Notes: generated from the letters alone by a model not told the origin. A stretch of DNA of 9,843 bases from Pseudomonadota bacterium (GCA_023389535.1 JAEWEH010000150.1:1-9843); one strand, 5' to 3'. Positions 1 through 6,513 are shown, numbered from the stretch's first letter. Made by a program: numbers and translations.

Positions 1-275
1 GATCCGACCTGCTGGACTCCACCCCCCGGCAGCAGGTATTGGCGCGCGTGCTGGGCATCCACTATCCGCGCACCATGCACGTACCCTTGCTTTGCGACGA
101 AACCGGCCGCAAATTGTCCAAGCAGAACCATGCGGCCGCCATGGACCTGACCCAACCCTTGACGACGCTGAACAAAGCCTGGCGGACCCTGGGCTTTGAA
201 ACACTGGACGCCAACGACGTTCCAGCGTTCTGGCGGACGGCCCAAGCGCAATGGGCGCGCCGCTTCGATATTTAG
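1..275 (+). CDS. gluQ: Glutamyl-Q tRNA(Asp) synthetase, C-terminal part (5' end outside window)
   Basis: GluQRS is a paralogue of glutamyl-tRNA synthetase that lacks the anticodon-binding domain. It activates glutamate and attaches it to the queuosine base of tRNA(Asp) in the cytoplasm. The frame is open from base 3 to a TAG at 273-275, giving about 90 residues of a protein that is usually near 300. The visible part begins with DLLDSTPRQ, a typical GluQRS/GlxRS segment of the catalytic core. It continues through HVPLLCDETGRKLSKQ, where KLSKQ corresponds to the KMSKS-type ATP-binding loop. The end, with a short helical tail (FWRTAQAQWARRFDI), matches the compact GluQRS C-terminus rather than full GluRS, which would continue with an anticodon-binding domain. 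It converges with the membrane-protein gene at 353. The family call is firm; the start and N-terminal HIGH-like motif are not visible. Confidence 0.9.
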   Translation, partial: SDLLDSTPRQQVLARVLGIHYPRTMHVPLLCDETGRKLSKQNHAAAMDLTQPLTTLNKAWRTLGFETLDANDVPAFWRTAQAQWARRFDI

Positions 276-329
276 CGTTAACGGGCCGTAACCGGTGCCT
301 CACAGTCGCGGCATTGCGCCAGCGCGCTT

Positions 330-346
330 GCCATCAATGCAATGGC
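330..346. other. Weak hairpin in the gluQ / membrane-protein convergent gap
   Basis: The 77-bp gap between the two convergent stop codons contains a small inverted repeat, GCCAT (330-334) and ATGGC (342-346), with a 7-nt loop. There is no T-tract on either side, so a terminator role is only a guess. Nothing else is visible in the gap. Confidence 0.2.
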
Positions 347-352
347 CATAGA

Positions 353-3031
353 TCACGGCAAAGGCTGTAAATTTACATCGAGCAGGCGGGCCAGCAAGGC
401 GCGGCCTTCCCCATTCACCCTGATTTCCCCGTAGCGGGCCTGTTCGTAATGCGCCGCCCGGCCTTCCGGAAAGAACCAGGCGTCGGTGACGATACGCGGC
501 CCGCCGGCGCGCAAGCCGAAGGCCAGCATGGCGGTCGGCTTGCCATGTGCGCTACCTGCATGCCACGGTTTGCCTGACTGCGCCCACCAATTGTCCTGAT
601 CCCCGCCCATGGCCACGAATTGATGTACGCCGGCGTCGTCCGGCTGCAACAGCATATAGCCGCCTTGTTTGCTGCGGATTGCCTGCGAGACCTGGTGTGG
701 CGCCGCTTGCAAGGCTTCCTGCAATGGCCCGGCGACGGCGAACCGCAGCGCCATGTAATCGCCCTGCATCAGCGAACGGGGGTCCACGGGCGCCAGCGAC
801 AGCACGACCACCTGCCCCGAAGCCAACAAGCGCTGGTGCTGATACATGCCGGCATTGGCGGTGGCCAGGACCAGAACAAGGCCGGCCAACAACCCGGAAG
901 GCCGCAACCACGATCGAGATAAGCTTGATGAGTCGGCCCCCGTCGCAGCAAACAATGCGTCCGCGGCCGGCTGTTCCACACTGACATCAGGCCGCATGCG
1001 GGCGGCCAGCACGCGCATAAGCCATCCGCAGAACGCCAGCCAGGCGCCGGTAAACCCCAGCAACAAGGACTTGTCCAGCAACAGGGCATCCATTTGGTAA
1101 TAGAAGCGGGCCAGATAGGCCAGCATGGCAAGCACGCCAAACGCCAGCAGGGGTTTCCGGCCCAGCGCGTATCCCAATAGCAGCCAGACCAAGGCCAGCG
1201 CCACACCGGGCATTCCCATCCAGCCCGCACTGGCGACAGCCAGAGCCGCCGACGCACCCCAGCGCAGGCGTGGCGACGCTGTGCTTCGCCAGAGCAGCGC
1301 AAGCAGCACCACTACAGGAAGCATGGCGCAGGTCAGCCAGATAATGATCAATTCAGGAACTTGCACCCATGCCGAACCGAGAGCATAAAGGGTGGGCGCC
1401 GGCGCCAGCCACGCCAGCGATTGAGCCAGGACCGTCAACGCCCAGGCCAGCGGCAGCCAAAAGGTGGCATCCCGCCGGCAACTGCCCACGGCCCATGCCA
1501 GCACCGCCGCTGCGGATAGCCACCACAAGCGCAGATAGGCAGGCAGGTACGCCGACGCATGGGCATGTTCGGCTGCCGACATACCGCCCGTGCCGCTGCC
1601 TGGCCATGTCATGGCGGTTGCAAAAGCCAGCGCCAGGGCCGCAAGCATGAACCGCAAGACCGGATGGTCGACGAGAACGTATAGAACCAGACCCAGCCCC
1701 AGCACCGCAGCTACTTTGATACCCGTGGAGACCTCGTTCCAAGCGCCGAATCCGCCGATCGCCATCAAAAAACCCGCCGCCACCAAGGTCAGGCCTGCAT
1801 CGCGAGACAAACCGGGCCGCGTGCGCACCCTGTATATCACTACGCCGCCGGCACAGACGACCAGCCCGGTGAACCACAGATCCTTCAGGCCCAGATCGAA
1901 GAAGCCATGCAGGAAAAGAATGACGAGGCCGGCAGTGAATGCCAGGACGATCAGTCGAAACAGGCTGAAGGGCCAGGGCTCAGGGCGCCCCGCTTCCGGA
2001 GCGTCAGCGTGCCGCCTCGTGTGATCGGCAAGGCCGGCAGAGCCTGCCGACAGCGGCGGCTTCCCATACCCGCCTTGCGGTGTGCCGGCCCCAGATGCTG
2101 ACTCGACCGCAGCTGCGGATAAAGGCCGCCACAGCGCCAGCAGCCAGCGCATCAACAAGCCACTAAGAACCAGCAATGCCGCGACAGCCCCCAGCAACGC
2201 GATGTCCGATTCGGCTTGCGCCACCATCCCGATGCCGACAAGGACGAATGCGGTCAACGCGGCAAAGGTCGTCAACGCCAGGTCGGGCCGCCAGCGGCTA
2301 TATATCAGGCCCATGGGTATGGACACCGCCAGCCCCGCGATTACCGGGCCCCACGGGCCTGTAGAGGCGTCCAGGCTGCCCAGAACCGCGACGACCACCC
2401 AGCCCAGGGCTGCCGAGGCCACGCAACGCGGCCCGATGCGCCAGCGGTCTGCCAGCCGGAACGCCCAGCTTTCCCATATCGCCAGCAGCAGGATATTCAA
2501 TATCACCATCATGCTGCAGCGGGCAGCGCCACTTGCAGCCAAACTGGCCCCCGCCCAGGCCGGAGCTGCGTCATCCAGATACAAGTAGCTACCGACGTTC
2601 AGCAAAATCGCCGTGGCCAAGGCCAGGAAAAGCGTGGGATAGGCGAGCAGCCACGGCAGCAGCAAGGCCGTCCAGAGGATGAACAGCTGCCAGGGATCCG
2701 CCCCAGTCTGGTAAATTTGCCCCTGCAAGGCCAGCAAGGCGCCCGTTGCCACGGCCGCCAAAGCCATCAGCAGCCCGGGCGCGGACCAGTCGGGATTGCG
2801 CCCGCCCTTGCCGGTCCATAGCAGCGCGGTCGCCCCGAACACCAGGCCGGCCAGTACGGCCTGGGTTCCGAGCAGCTTCTGCAAAGCACTGGCATGGACC
2901 CAATTGGCGGCAATCCAGCAAACCCCGGCGCTTGCCAGCAGCAGGCAAGCCAGCGCCAAGGACGATTTCCACAGGAAAATCGGCCAATGGAGCGCTTGAG
3001 GGGTGTGATGTTTAGGGCCCCCGACTTGCAT
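353..3031 (-). CDS. Polytopic membrane protein: DUF2157 + DUF4401 + GDYXXLXY domain fusion, function unknown
   Basis: An 892-residue integral membrane protein with three recognisable parts. Residues about 1-300 carry closely packed membrane helices of DUF2157 type, with the landmark GQIYQTGADPWQLF near residue 105. A polar linker follows (about 304-350, rich in Ala, Gly, Ser, Pro). Residues about 350-700 form a second many-helix block of DUF4401 type. A short linker leads to one anchor helix (about 711-727) and an extracytoplasmic GDYXXLXY domain whose signature reads GDYMALRF (757-764), with Phe where the family name has Tyr. These domains often occur as separate neighbouring genes; here they are one chain. 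The ATG at 3031 is chosen because GAGGTGA lies 10 nt upstream. Unlike many DUF2157 proteins there is almost no soluble N-terminal region before helix 1. The biochemical role is unknown; inner-membrane location is inferred from hydrophobicity. It is divergent from topB. Confidence 0.85.
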   Translation of the reverse strand: MQVGGPKHHTPQALHWPIFLWKSSLALACLLLASAGVCWIAANWVHASALQKLLGTQAVLAGLVFGATALLWTGKGGRNPDWSAPGLLMALAAVATGALLALQGQIYQTGADPWQLFILWTALLLPWLLAYPTLFLALATAILLNVGSYLYLDDAAPAWAGASLAASGAARCSMMVILNILLLAIWESWAFRLADRWRIGPRCVASAALGWVVVAVLGSLDASTGPWGPVIAGLAVSIPMGLIYSRWRPDLALTTFAALTAFVLVGIGMVAQAESDIALLGAVAALLVLSGLLMRWLLALWRPLSAAAVESASGAGTPQGGYGKPPLSAGSAGLADHTRRHADAPEAGRPEPWPFSLFRLIVLAFTAGLVILFLHGFFDLGLKDLWFTGLVVCAGGVVIYRVRTRPGLSRDAGLTLVAAGFLMAIGGFGAWNEVSTGIKVAAVLGLGLVLYVLVDHPVLRFMLAALALAFATAMTWPGSGTGGMSAAEHAHASAYLPAYLRLWWLSAAAVLAWAVGSCRRDATFWLPLAWALTVLAQSLAWLAPAPTLYALGSAWVQVPELIIIWLTCAMLPVVVLLALLWRSTASPRLRWGASAALAVASAGWMGMPGVALALVWLLLGYALGRKPLLAFGVLAMLAYLARFYYQMDALLLDKSLLLGFTGAWLAFCGWLMRVLAARMRPDVSVEQPAADALFAATGADSSSLSRSWLRPSGLLAGLVLVLATANAGMYQHQRLLASGQVVVLSLAPVDPRSLMQGDYMALRFAVAGPLQEALQAAPHQVSQAIRSKQGGYMLLQPDDAGVHQFVAMGGDQDNWWAQSGKPWHAGSAHGKPTAMLAFGLRAGGPRIVTDAWFFPEGRAAHYEQARYGEIRVNGEGRALLARLLDVNLQPLP

Positions 3032-3055
3032 AGTGCGTTTCTCACCTCGTATTAT
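3026..3055 (+). promoter_or_regulatory. Candidate sigma70 promoter for topB
   Basis: TTGCAT (3026-3031) and TATTAT (3050-3055) are separated by 18 bp. They match the -35 hexamer at its TTG and the -10 hexamer at five of six bases. Transcription would start near 3062, giving a leader of about 30 nt before the topB ATG. The -35 box overlaps the start codon of the divergent gene. This is a pattern match only. Confidence 0.4.
3041..3048 (-). promoter_or_regulatory. Strong Shine-Dalgarno for the DUF2157/GDYXXLXY gene
   Basis: On the minus strand GAGGTGAG precedes the ATG at 3031. Seven consecutive bases (GAGGTGA) are complementary to the 16S rRNA 3' end, with about 10 nt of spacing. This fixes the start of the 892-residue protein. 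Confidence 0.75.
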
Positions 3056-3093
3056 CCGCGCTATTGCTGCTGAAACGCAGTTACTGGAAACTC

Positions 3094-5781
3094 ATGAATA
3101 AAACGCTCATTATTGCCGAGAAACCGTCGGTAGCCCTGGATATTTCCCGCGCCCTGGGTGGCTTCACCCGGGAAGGCGACTATTTCGAAAGCGAACAGTA
3201 TGTGCTCGCCTCCAGCATCGGCCACCTGCTTAGCCTGGTGGCCCCGAACGATCCCGTACGCGGCAAATGGAGCTTCGCCCACCTGCCGGTCATTCCCCCG
3301 CAATTCGAGCTTGGCCCCACCGACAAGCGCTCGGCCGAACGGCTCAAGCTGCTGGTCAAGCTGCTCAAGCGCAAGGATGTGGGCGCCATCATCAATGCCT
3401 GCGACGCGGGCCGTGAAGGCGAACTGATCTTCCGCTACATCGTGCAGTATTCCGGGGTGAAAAAGCCGGTACAGCGCCTTTGGCTGCGTTCCATGACCCA
3501 GGCCGCCATCCGCGAAGCCTTCGCCAACCTGCGCAATGACGAAACCATGAAGCCACTGGAAGCGGCGGCACGTTCGCGTGCAGAAGCAGACTGGCTGGTG
3601 GGCATCAACGGCACCCGCGCCATGACGGCCTTCAACAGCAAGGACGGCGGATTCTTCAAGACGCCGGTCGGGCGCGTCCAGACCCCGACCCTGGCCATTG
3701 TGAACGAGCGCGAGGAACGCATCCGCAAGTTCGTGCCGCGCGACTACTGGGAAGTCCATGGCACGTTTGTCGCGGCGGCGGGCCTGTACACGGGCCGCTG
3801 GTTCGACCCCAAATTCGTGAAGGACGAACGCGACGCGGAGCAGCGCGATTCGCGCCTGTGGTCGCAGACCGCGGCGCAAACCATCGTGATGGCCTGCCGC
3901 GGCCAGCCCGGCCATGTAACGGAAGAATCGAAGCCGTCCACGCAGATCTCTCCCGCCCTGTTCGATTTGACGTCGCTGCAGCGAGAAGCGAACTCGCGTT
4001 TCGGCTTTTCCGCCAAGACCACCCTGGCGCTAGCCCAGACGCTATACGAACGGCACAAGGCCCTGACCTACCCCCGTACCGATTCGCGCTATCTGCCCGA
4101 AGATTACCTGGGCACCGTACAGAACACCATGGAAACCCTGGCCGAAGCCAGCTCCGGGGCGGCAGGCGGGCTCAGCAGGTTTGCCCAGACCATCTGCAAA
4201 CAGAAATGGGTCAAGCACAATCGGCGCATCTTCGACAACAAGAAAGTCTCCGACCACTTCGCCATCATCCCCACGCTGCAGATTCCCCGTGAACTGAGCG
4301 ACGCGGAAAACAAGATCTACGACCTGGTCCTGCGGCGCTTTCTGGCGGTGTTCTTCCCCGCTGCCGAGTTCCGCGTCACCACGCGCATCACCGAAGTGTC
4401 CGGGCACCATTTCAAGACCGAAGGCAAAGTGCTGGTCGCCCCGGGCTGGCTGGCGATCTACGGGCGCGAAGCGCAAGGCGACGATACCAACCTGGTGGCC
4501 GTATCTGACGGCGAAAAAGTCCGGACCGAAGACGTCGAGGCCCGCGGCCTGGTCACCAAACCGCCTGCGCACTTCACCGAAGCCACCTTGCTGTCGGCCA
4601 TGGAAGGCGCCGGCAAGCTGGTGGACGACGAAGCCCTGCGCGAAGCCATGTCGGAACGGGGCCTGGGCACACCCGCCACCCGCGCGGCCATCATTGAAGG
4701 CCTGCTGAATGAAGGCTATTTGCGCCGCGAAGGGCGCGACCTGATTCCCAGCGCCAAGGCTCGCCAGTTGATGACGCTCCTGGCAGGGCTGGACGTCAAC
4801 GAACTGACGTCGCCCGAACTGACCGGCGAATGGGAACACAAGCTGAAACAAATCGAGCAGCGCCAGCTGGACCGCGACGAATTCATGCGCGAAATCGCGC
4901 AAATGACCCAGGTCATCGTCAAGCGCGCCAAGGAATACGAACGCGACACCGTACCGGGCGATTACGCCACCCTGAAAACACCCTGCCCCAAGTGCGGCGG
5001 CGTGGTCAAGGAAAACTATCGCCGCTATGCCTGCACCCAATGCGATTTCTCCATCGGCAAGCACCCCGGCGGCCGCACATTCGAAATCGCCGAGGTCGAG
5101 CAACTGCTTTCCGAGCGCCAACTGGGCCCGCTGCCAGGCTTCATCAGCAAGATGGGGCGCCCCTTCGCCGCCCTGCTGCGCATTACCGACGAATACAAAC
5201 TGGAATTCGATTTCGGGCAGAAGGAAGAAGAAGACACCGAACCCGTCGACTTTTCCGGCCACACCCCGGTGGGCGACTGCCCCAAGTGCGGCGGCAAAGT
5301 CTACGAATACGGCATGAACTACGTCTGCGAAAAATCCGTAGGGCCCAACAAAACCTGCGACTTCCGCAGCGGCAAAATGATCCTGCAGCAAGAAATCTCC
5401 GCCGACCAGGTGCGCAAGCTGCTGTCCGAAGGCAAGACCGACTTGCTCGACGGCTTCGTATCCAGCCGCACCAACCGCAAATTCAAGGCCTACCTCGTCC
5501 GCCAACCCGACGGCAAGATAGGCTTCGAATTCGAGCCCCGCCCCGAAAAACCCGGCAAAAAGACCGCAAGCAAAACGGCAACCAAGGCAACTGCAAAAAC
5601 GGCCGCCAAAACAGCCACGAAGACAGCGGCCAAGAAGGCTGCGGCGACAAAGTCACCCGCCAAGTCCGCCGTTAAGAAAGCCGCCGCCAAAACCGCGGCA
5701 AAAAAAGCTGCAGCAAAAAAAGCGGTCAAGAAAGCCGTCGTCAGCGCCGCCCCCGCCGACGACGACGATCCGCCATTCTGA
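3094..5781 (+). CDS. topB: DNA topoisomerase III (type IA) with zinc ribbons, Lys/Ala tail and SSB-like C-terminal tip
   Basis: Type IA topoisomerase: it cuts one DNA strand through a 5'-phosphotyrosine link, passes another strand and reseals, helping to resolve linked replication and recombination intermediates. The Toprim domain starts at once (AEKPSVA, residues 8-14) and carries CDAGREGE (D104, E108, E110); the usual second Asp is Gly106. The catalytic tyrosine is Y326 in LTYPRTDSRYL, close to Y328 of E. coli TopB. Two Cys4 zinc ribbons follow: C631/C634/C647/C650 and C729/C732/C745/C755. Residues 822-885 form a Lys/Ala/Thr tail and the chain ends DDDDPPF. At 895 residues it is far longer than E. 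coli TopB (about 650), all of it C-terminal extension. ATG 3094 is preferred over the in-frame TTG at 3064 because family proteins start just before LIIAEKPS and the TTG has no ribosome site; the ATG has a weak GGAA 5 nt upstream. Confidence 0.95.
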   Translation: MNKTLIIAEKPSVALDISRALGGFTREGDYFESEQYVLASSIGHLLSLVAPNDPVRGKWSFAHLPVIPPQFELGPTDKRSAERLKLLVKLLKRKDVGAIINACDAGREGELIFRYIVQYSGVKKPVQRLWLRSMTQAAIREAFANLRNDETMKPLEAAARSRAEADWLVGINGTRAMTAFNSKDGGFFKTPVGRVQTPTLAIVNEREERIRKFVPRDYWEVHGTFVAAAGLYTGRWFDPKFVKDERDAEQRDSRLWSQTAAQTIVMACRGQPGHVTEESKPSTQISPALFDLTSLQREANSRFGFSAKTTLALAQTLYERHKALTYPRTDSRYLPEDYLGTVQNTMETLAEASSGAAGGLSRFAQTICKQKWVKHNRRIFDNKKVSDHFAIIPTLQIPRELSDAENKIYDLVLRRFLAVFFPAAEFRVTTRITEVSGHHFKTEGKVLVAPGWLAIYGREAQGDDTNLVAVSDGEKVRTEDVEARGLVTKPPAHFTEATLLSAMEGAGKLVDDEALREAMSERGLGTPATRAAIIEGLLNEGYLRREGRDLIPSAKARQLMTLLAGLDVNELTSPELTGEWEHKLKQIEQRQLDRDEFMREIAQMTQVIVKRAKEYERDTVPGDYATLKTPCPKCGGVVKENYRRYACTQCDFSIGKHPGGRTFEIAEVEQLLSERQLGPLPGFISKMGRPFAALLRITDEYKLEFDFGQKEEEDTEPVDFSGHTPVGDCPKCGGKVYEYGMNYVCEKSVGPNKTCDFRSGKMILQQEISADQVRKLLSEGKTDLLDGFVSSRTNRKFKAYLVRQPDGKIGFEFEPRPEKPGKKTASKTATKATAKTAAKTATKTAAKKAAATKSPAKSAVKKAAAKTAAKKAAAKKAVKKAVVSAAPADDDDPPF
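5557..5748 (+). repeat. Low-complexity Lys/Ala/Thr-coding repeat in the topB tail
   Basis: About 64 codons made almost only of Lys, Ala, Thr and a few Ser/Val, in imperfect KTAAK / KKAAA units, as in bacterial histone H1-like proteins. The region should be disordered and strongly basic, suited to sequence-independent DNA binding. Nucleotide repeats of AAR and GCN codons make length variation between strains likely. Confidence 0.8.
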
Positions 5782-5799
5782 CCACAGCCCAAAGCGCAA

Positions 5800-5820
5800 G
5801 CCTCGCCTTCACGGCGAGGC
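5800..5820. terminator. Hairpin after topB, possible terminator
   Basis: A perfect 8-bp stem, GCCTCGCC (5800-5807) and GGCGAGGC (5813-5820), with a 5-nt TTCAC loop, begins 18 nt after the topB stop codon. Position and stability suggest a transcription end or mRNA 3'-end stabiliser. There is no T-run after it on either strand, so it is not a textbook intrinsic terminator. Confidence 0.5.
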
Positions 5821-5841
5821 CCAGCGTGACCATATCAATGC

Positions 5842-5873
5842 CAATGCAGCGCCCCGGGGGCGCCCCTGCATTG
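5842..5873. repeat. GC-rich palindrome with 8-bp outer arms
   Basis: CAATGCAG (5842-5849) and CTGCATTG (5866-5873) are perfect inverted repeats around a C/G-only core, which itself contains the self-complementary GCGCCCC-G-GGGGCGC (5849-5863). The two pairings share base 5849 and could coexist as one long imperfect stem. No T-tract follows. CAATGC also occurs directly before the left arm (5836-5841) as a direct repeat. Confidence 0.55.
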
Positions 5874-6147
5874 CGAGCAAGTTGCGACCTAAAGGCCGCG
5901 GCTTCATCACACCCAGGCTAGGCGCCGACACCGAACAGCACCGCCCCGCCCTCACCGAGACTATCGCGTCCCCGCTTCAGGTGTTTACACGCCCTATAAC
6001 CCGACCACCCCGAATGTCCCGGCCCGCGCGGCAGGCGCGCGAGGCCGGGACGGCGCAAGACCTGTTCCAGCACCACAAACGTCACAAAGAAACGCCAAGC
6101 ACCCATCCGCCCCAGCAGCGCTACAAGCACAAACCACCGCAGCGGGA
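5874..6147. other. Intergenic stretch without a recognised gene
   Basis: Between the palindrome at 5842 and the 150-bp element at 6148 no known gene family is recognised. A minus-strand frame at 5918-6130 (70 codons from a GTG, no ribosome site visible) is hydrophobic at first (LVALLGRMGAWRFFVTFVV) and then basic and glycine-rich. A plus-strand frame through the same DNA is low-complexity Arg/Pro/Thr. Neither can be called a gene. The strong hairpin at 6016-6051 is listed separately. Confidence 0.4.
6016..6051. repeat. Long inverted repeat (14-bp stem, one bulge)
   Basis: Left arm GTCCCGGCCCGCGC (6016-6029) pairs completely with 6037-6051 apart from a single bulged A at 6042. The loop is GGCAGGC (6030-6036). 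Almost all pairs are G-C, so the RNA or cruciform form would be very stable. No T-tract follows on either strand. It lies in non-coding DNA, so coding constraint does not explain it. Confidence 0.65.
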
Positions 6148-6297
6148 CGGGTGGCGGGGCCGGGTCGCGGCGACTTTCGGGGCCGGGCGAGCGAACTCGA
6201 AGGCAGCCCGAATGGGCGAACGAGAGGAGCGCAGCCGCAGTCCGGCGCGCAGGGCGCCGGACCGGTCACGAGGAGCAAGACCCGGCCCCGCCACCCG
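6148..6297. repeat. 150-bp structured element closed by perfect 19-bp inverted repeats
   Basis: CGGGTGGCGGGGCCGGGTC (6148-6166) is repeated in perfect reverse complement at 6279-6297, enclosing 112 bp. Inside are further hairpins: GTCG/CGAC (6164-6167 / 6171-6174, competing with the end of the left arm), GCCC-GAAT-GGGC (6206-6217), and a perfect 9-bp stem GTCCGGCGC / GCGCCGGAC (6240-6248 / 6254-6262). Related purine-rich strings recur between the stems: GAACTCGAAGGCAGCC, GAACGAGAGGAGCGCAGCC and TCACGAGGAGCAAGACC. The ensemble looks like a folded RNA or a non-autonomous palindromic element. No flanking target duplication was found and no known RNA family is recognised. Confidence 0.65.
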
Positions 6298-6354
6298 GCA
6301 CGCGTCATAAAGTAAAGACAGTGCCACGAATACGAATACCGGCACGCGGGCCAG

Positions 6355-6513
6355 GGTCGCGGTAGCGGATGGCAAACTACTGCATGGCTGCCTTCCAGCA
6401 GTGCGTGGCCGCCCCCATTTGATAGTGATGTTTCGGATAGCCAGCCACAGCAGCTTCAAGGCCGCTTCATCGGTGGGGAACTGTCCACGCGTGGACAAGA
6501 CAGCGCTACACAA
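6355..6513 (-). pseudogene. IS256 (Mutator)-family transposase, decayed C-terminal fragment
   Basis: The minus strand encodes TRGQFPTDEAALKLLWLAIR, then NITIKWGRPR, the conserved C-terminal signature of IS256-family DDE transposases (family consensus style: TRG.FP.DEAA.KL.WLA.RNI). After GRPRT the frame breaks: a one-base deletion near 6398-6402 shifts the reading. The next frame gives WKAAMQ, a stop (TAG, 6377-6379) where the family has Gln, then FAIRYRD. That is the usual W..A..QFAI ending. The catalytic DDE region and the 5' two-thirds are absent. The recognisable part begins about 37 bp after the dctM stop codon. No terminal inverted repeat of an intact IS was identified. It is a dead insertion-sequence relic. 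Confidence 0.8.
6482..6497. repeat. 16-bp perfect palindrome
   Basis: TGTCCACGCGTGGACA is fully self-complementary. It lies within the codons for STRG of the dead transposase, so some of it is inherited coding sequence. An operator role is possible but unsupported. Confidence 0.4.

Noticed and set aside
3064..3093. TTG at 3064 as an upstream start for topB
   Set aside because: It would add ten residues not seen in the family and has no ribosome site. The ATG at 3094 places the conserved IIAEKPS segment right at the N-terminus.
4042..5505. Long open frame antisense to topB (487 codons, minus strand)
   Set aside because: It lies wholly inside topB, whose protein is clearly conserved. The translation is Gly/Ala/Phe/Val-rich as expected from the reverse frame of GC-rich codons, and no family is recognised.
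5882..6310. Plus-strand 142-codon frame across the intergenic repeats
   Set aside because: The translation is Arg/Pro/Ala low-complexity and runs through the 19-bp inverted repeat and other hairpins, as expected for a repeat shadow. It has no ribosome site or recognised family.
6121..6360. Continuation of the transposase frame toward 6121 as coding sequence
   Set aside because: After the frameshift near 6400 the original frame no longer resembles transposase; the family ending continues in another frame, so the tail is noise.
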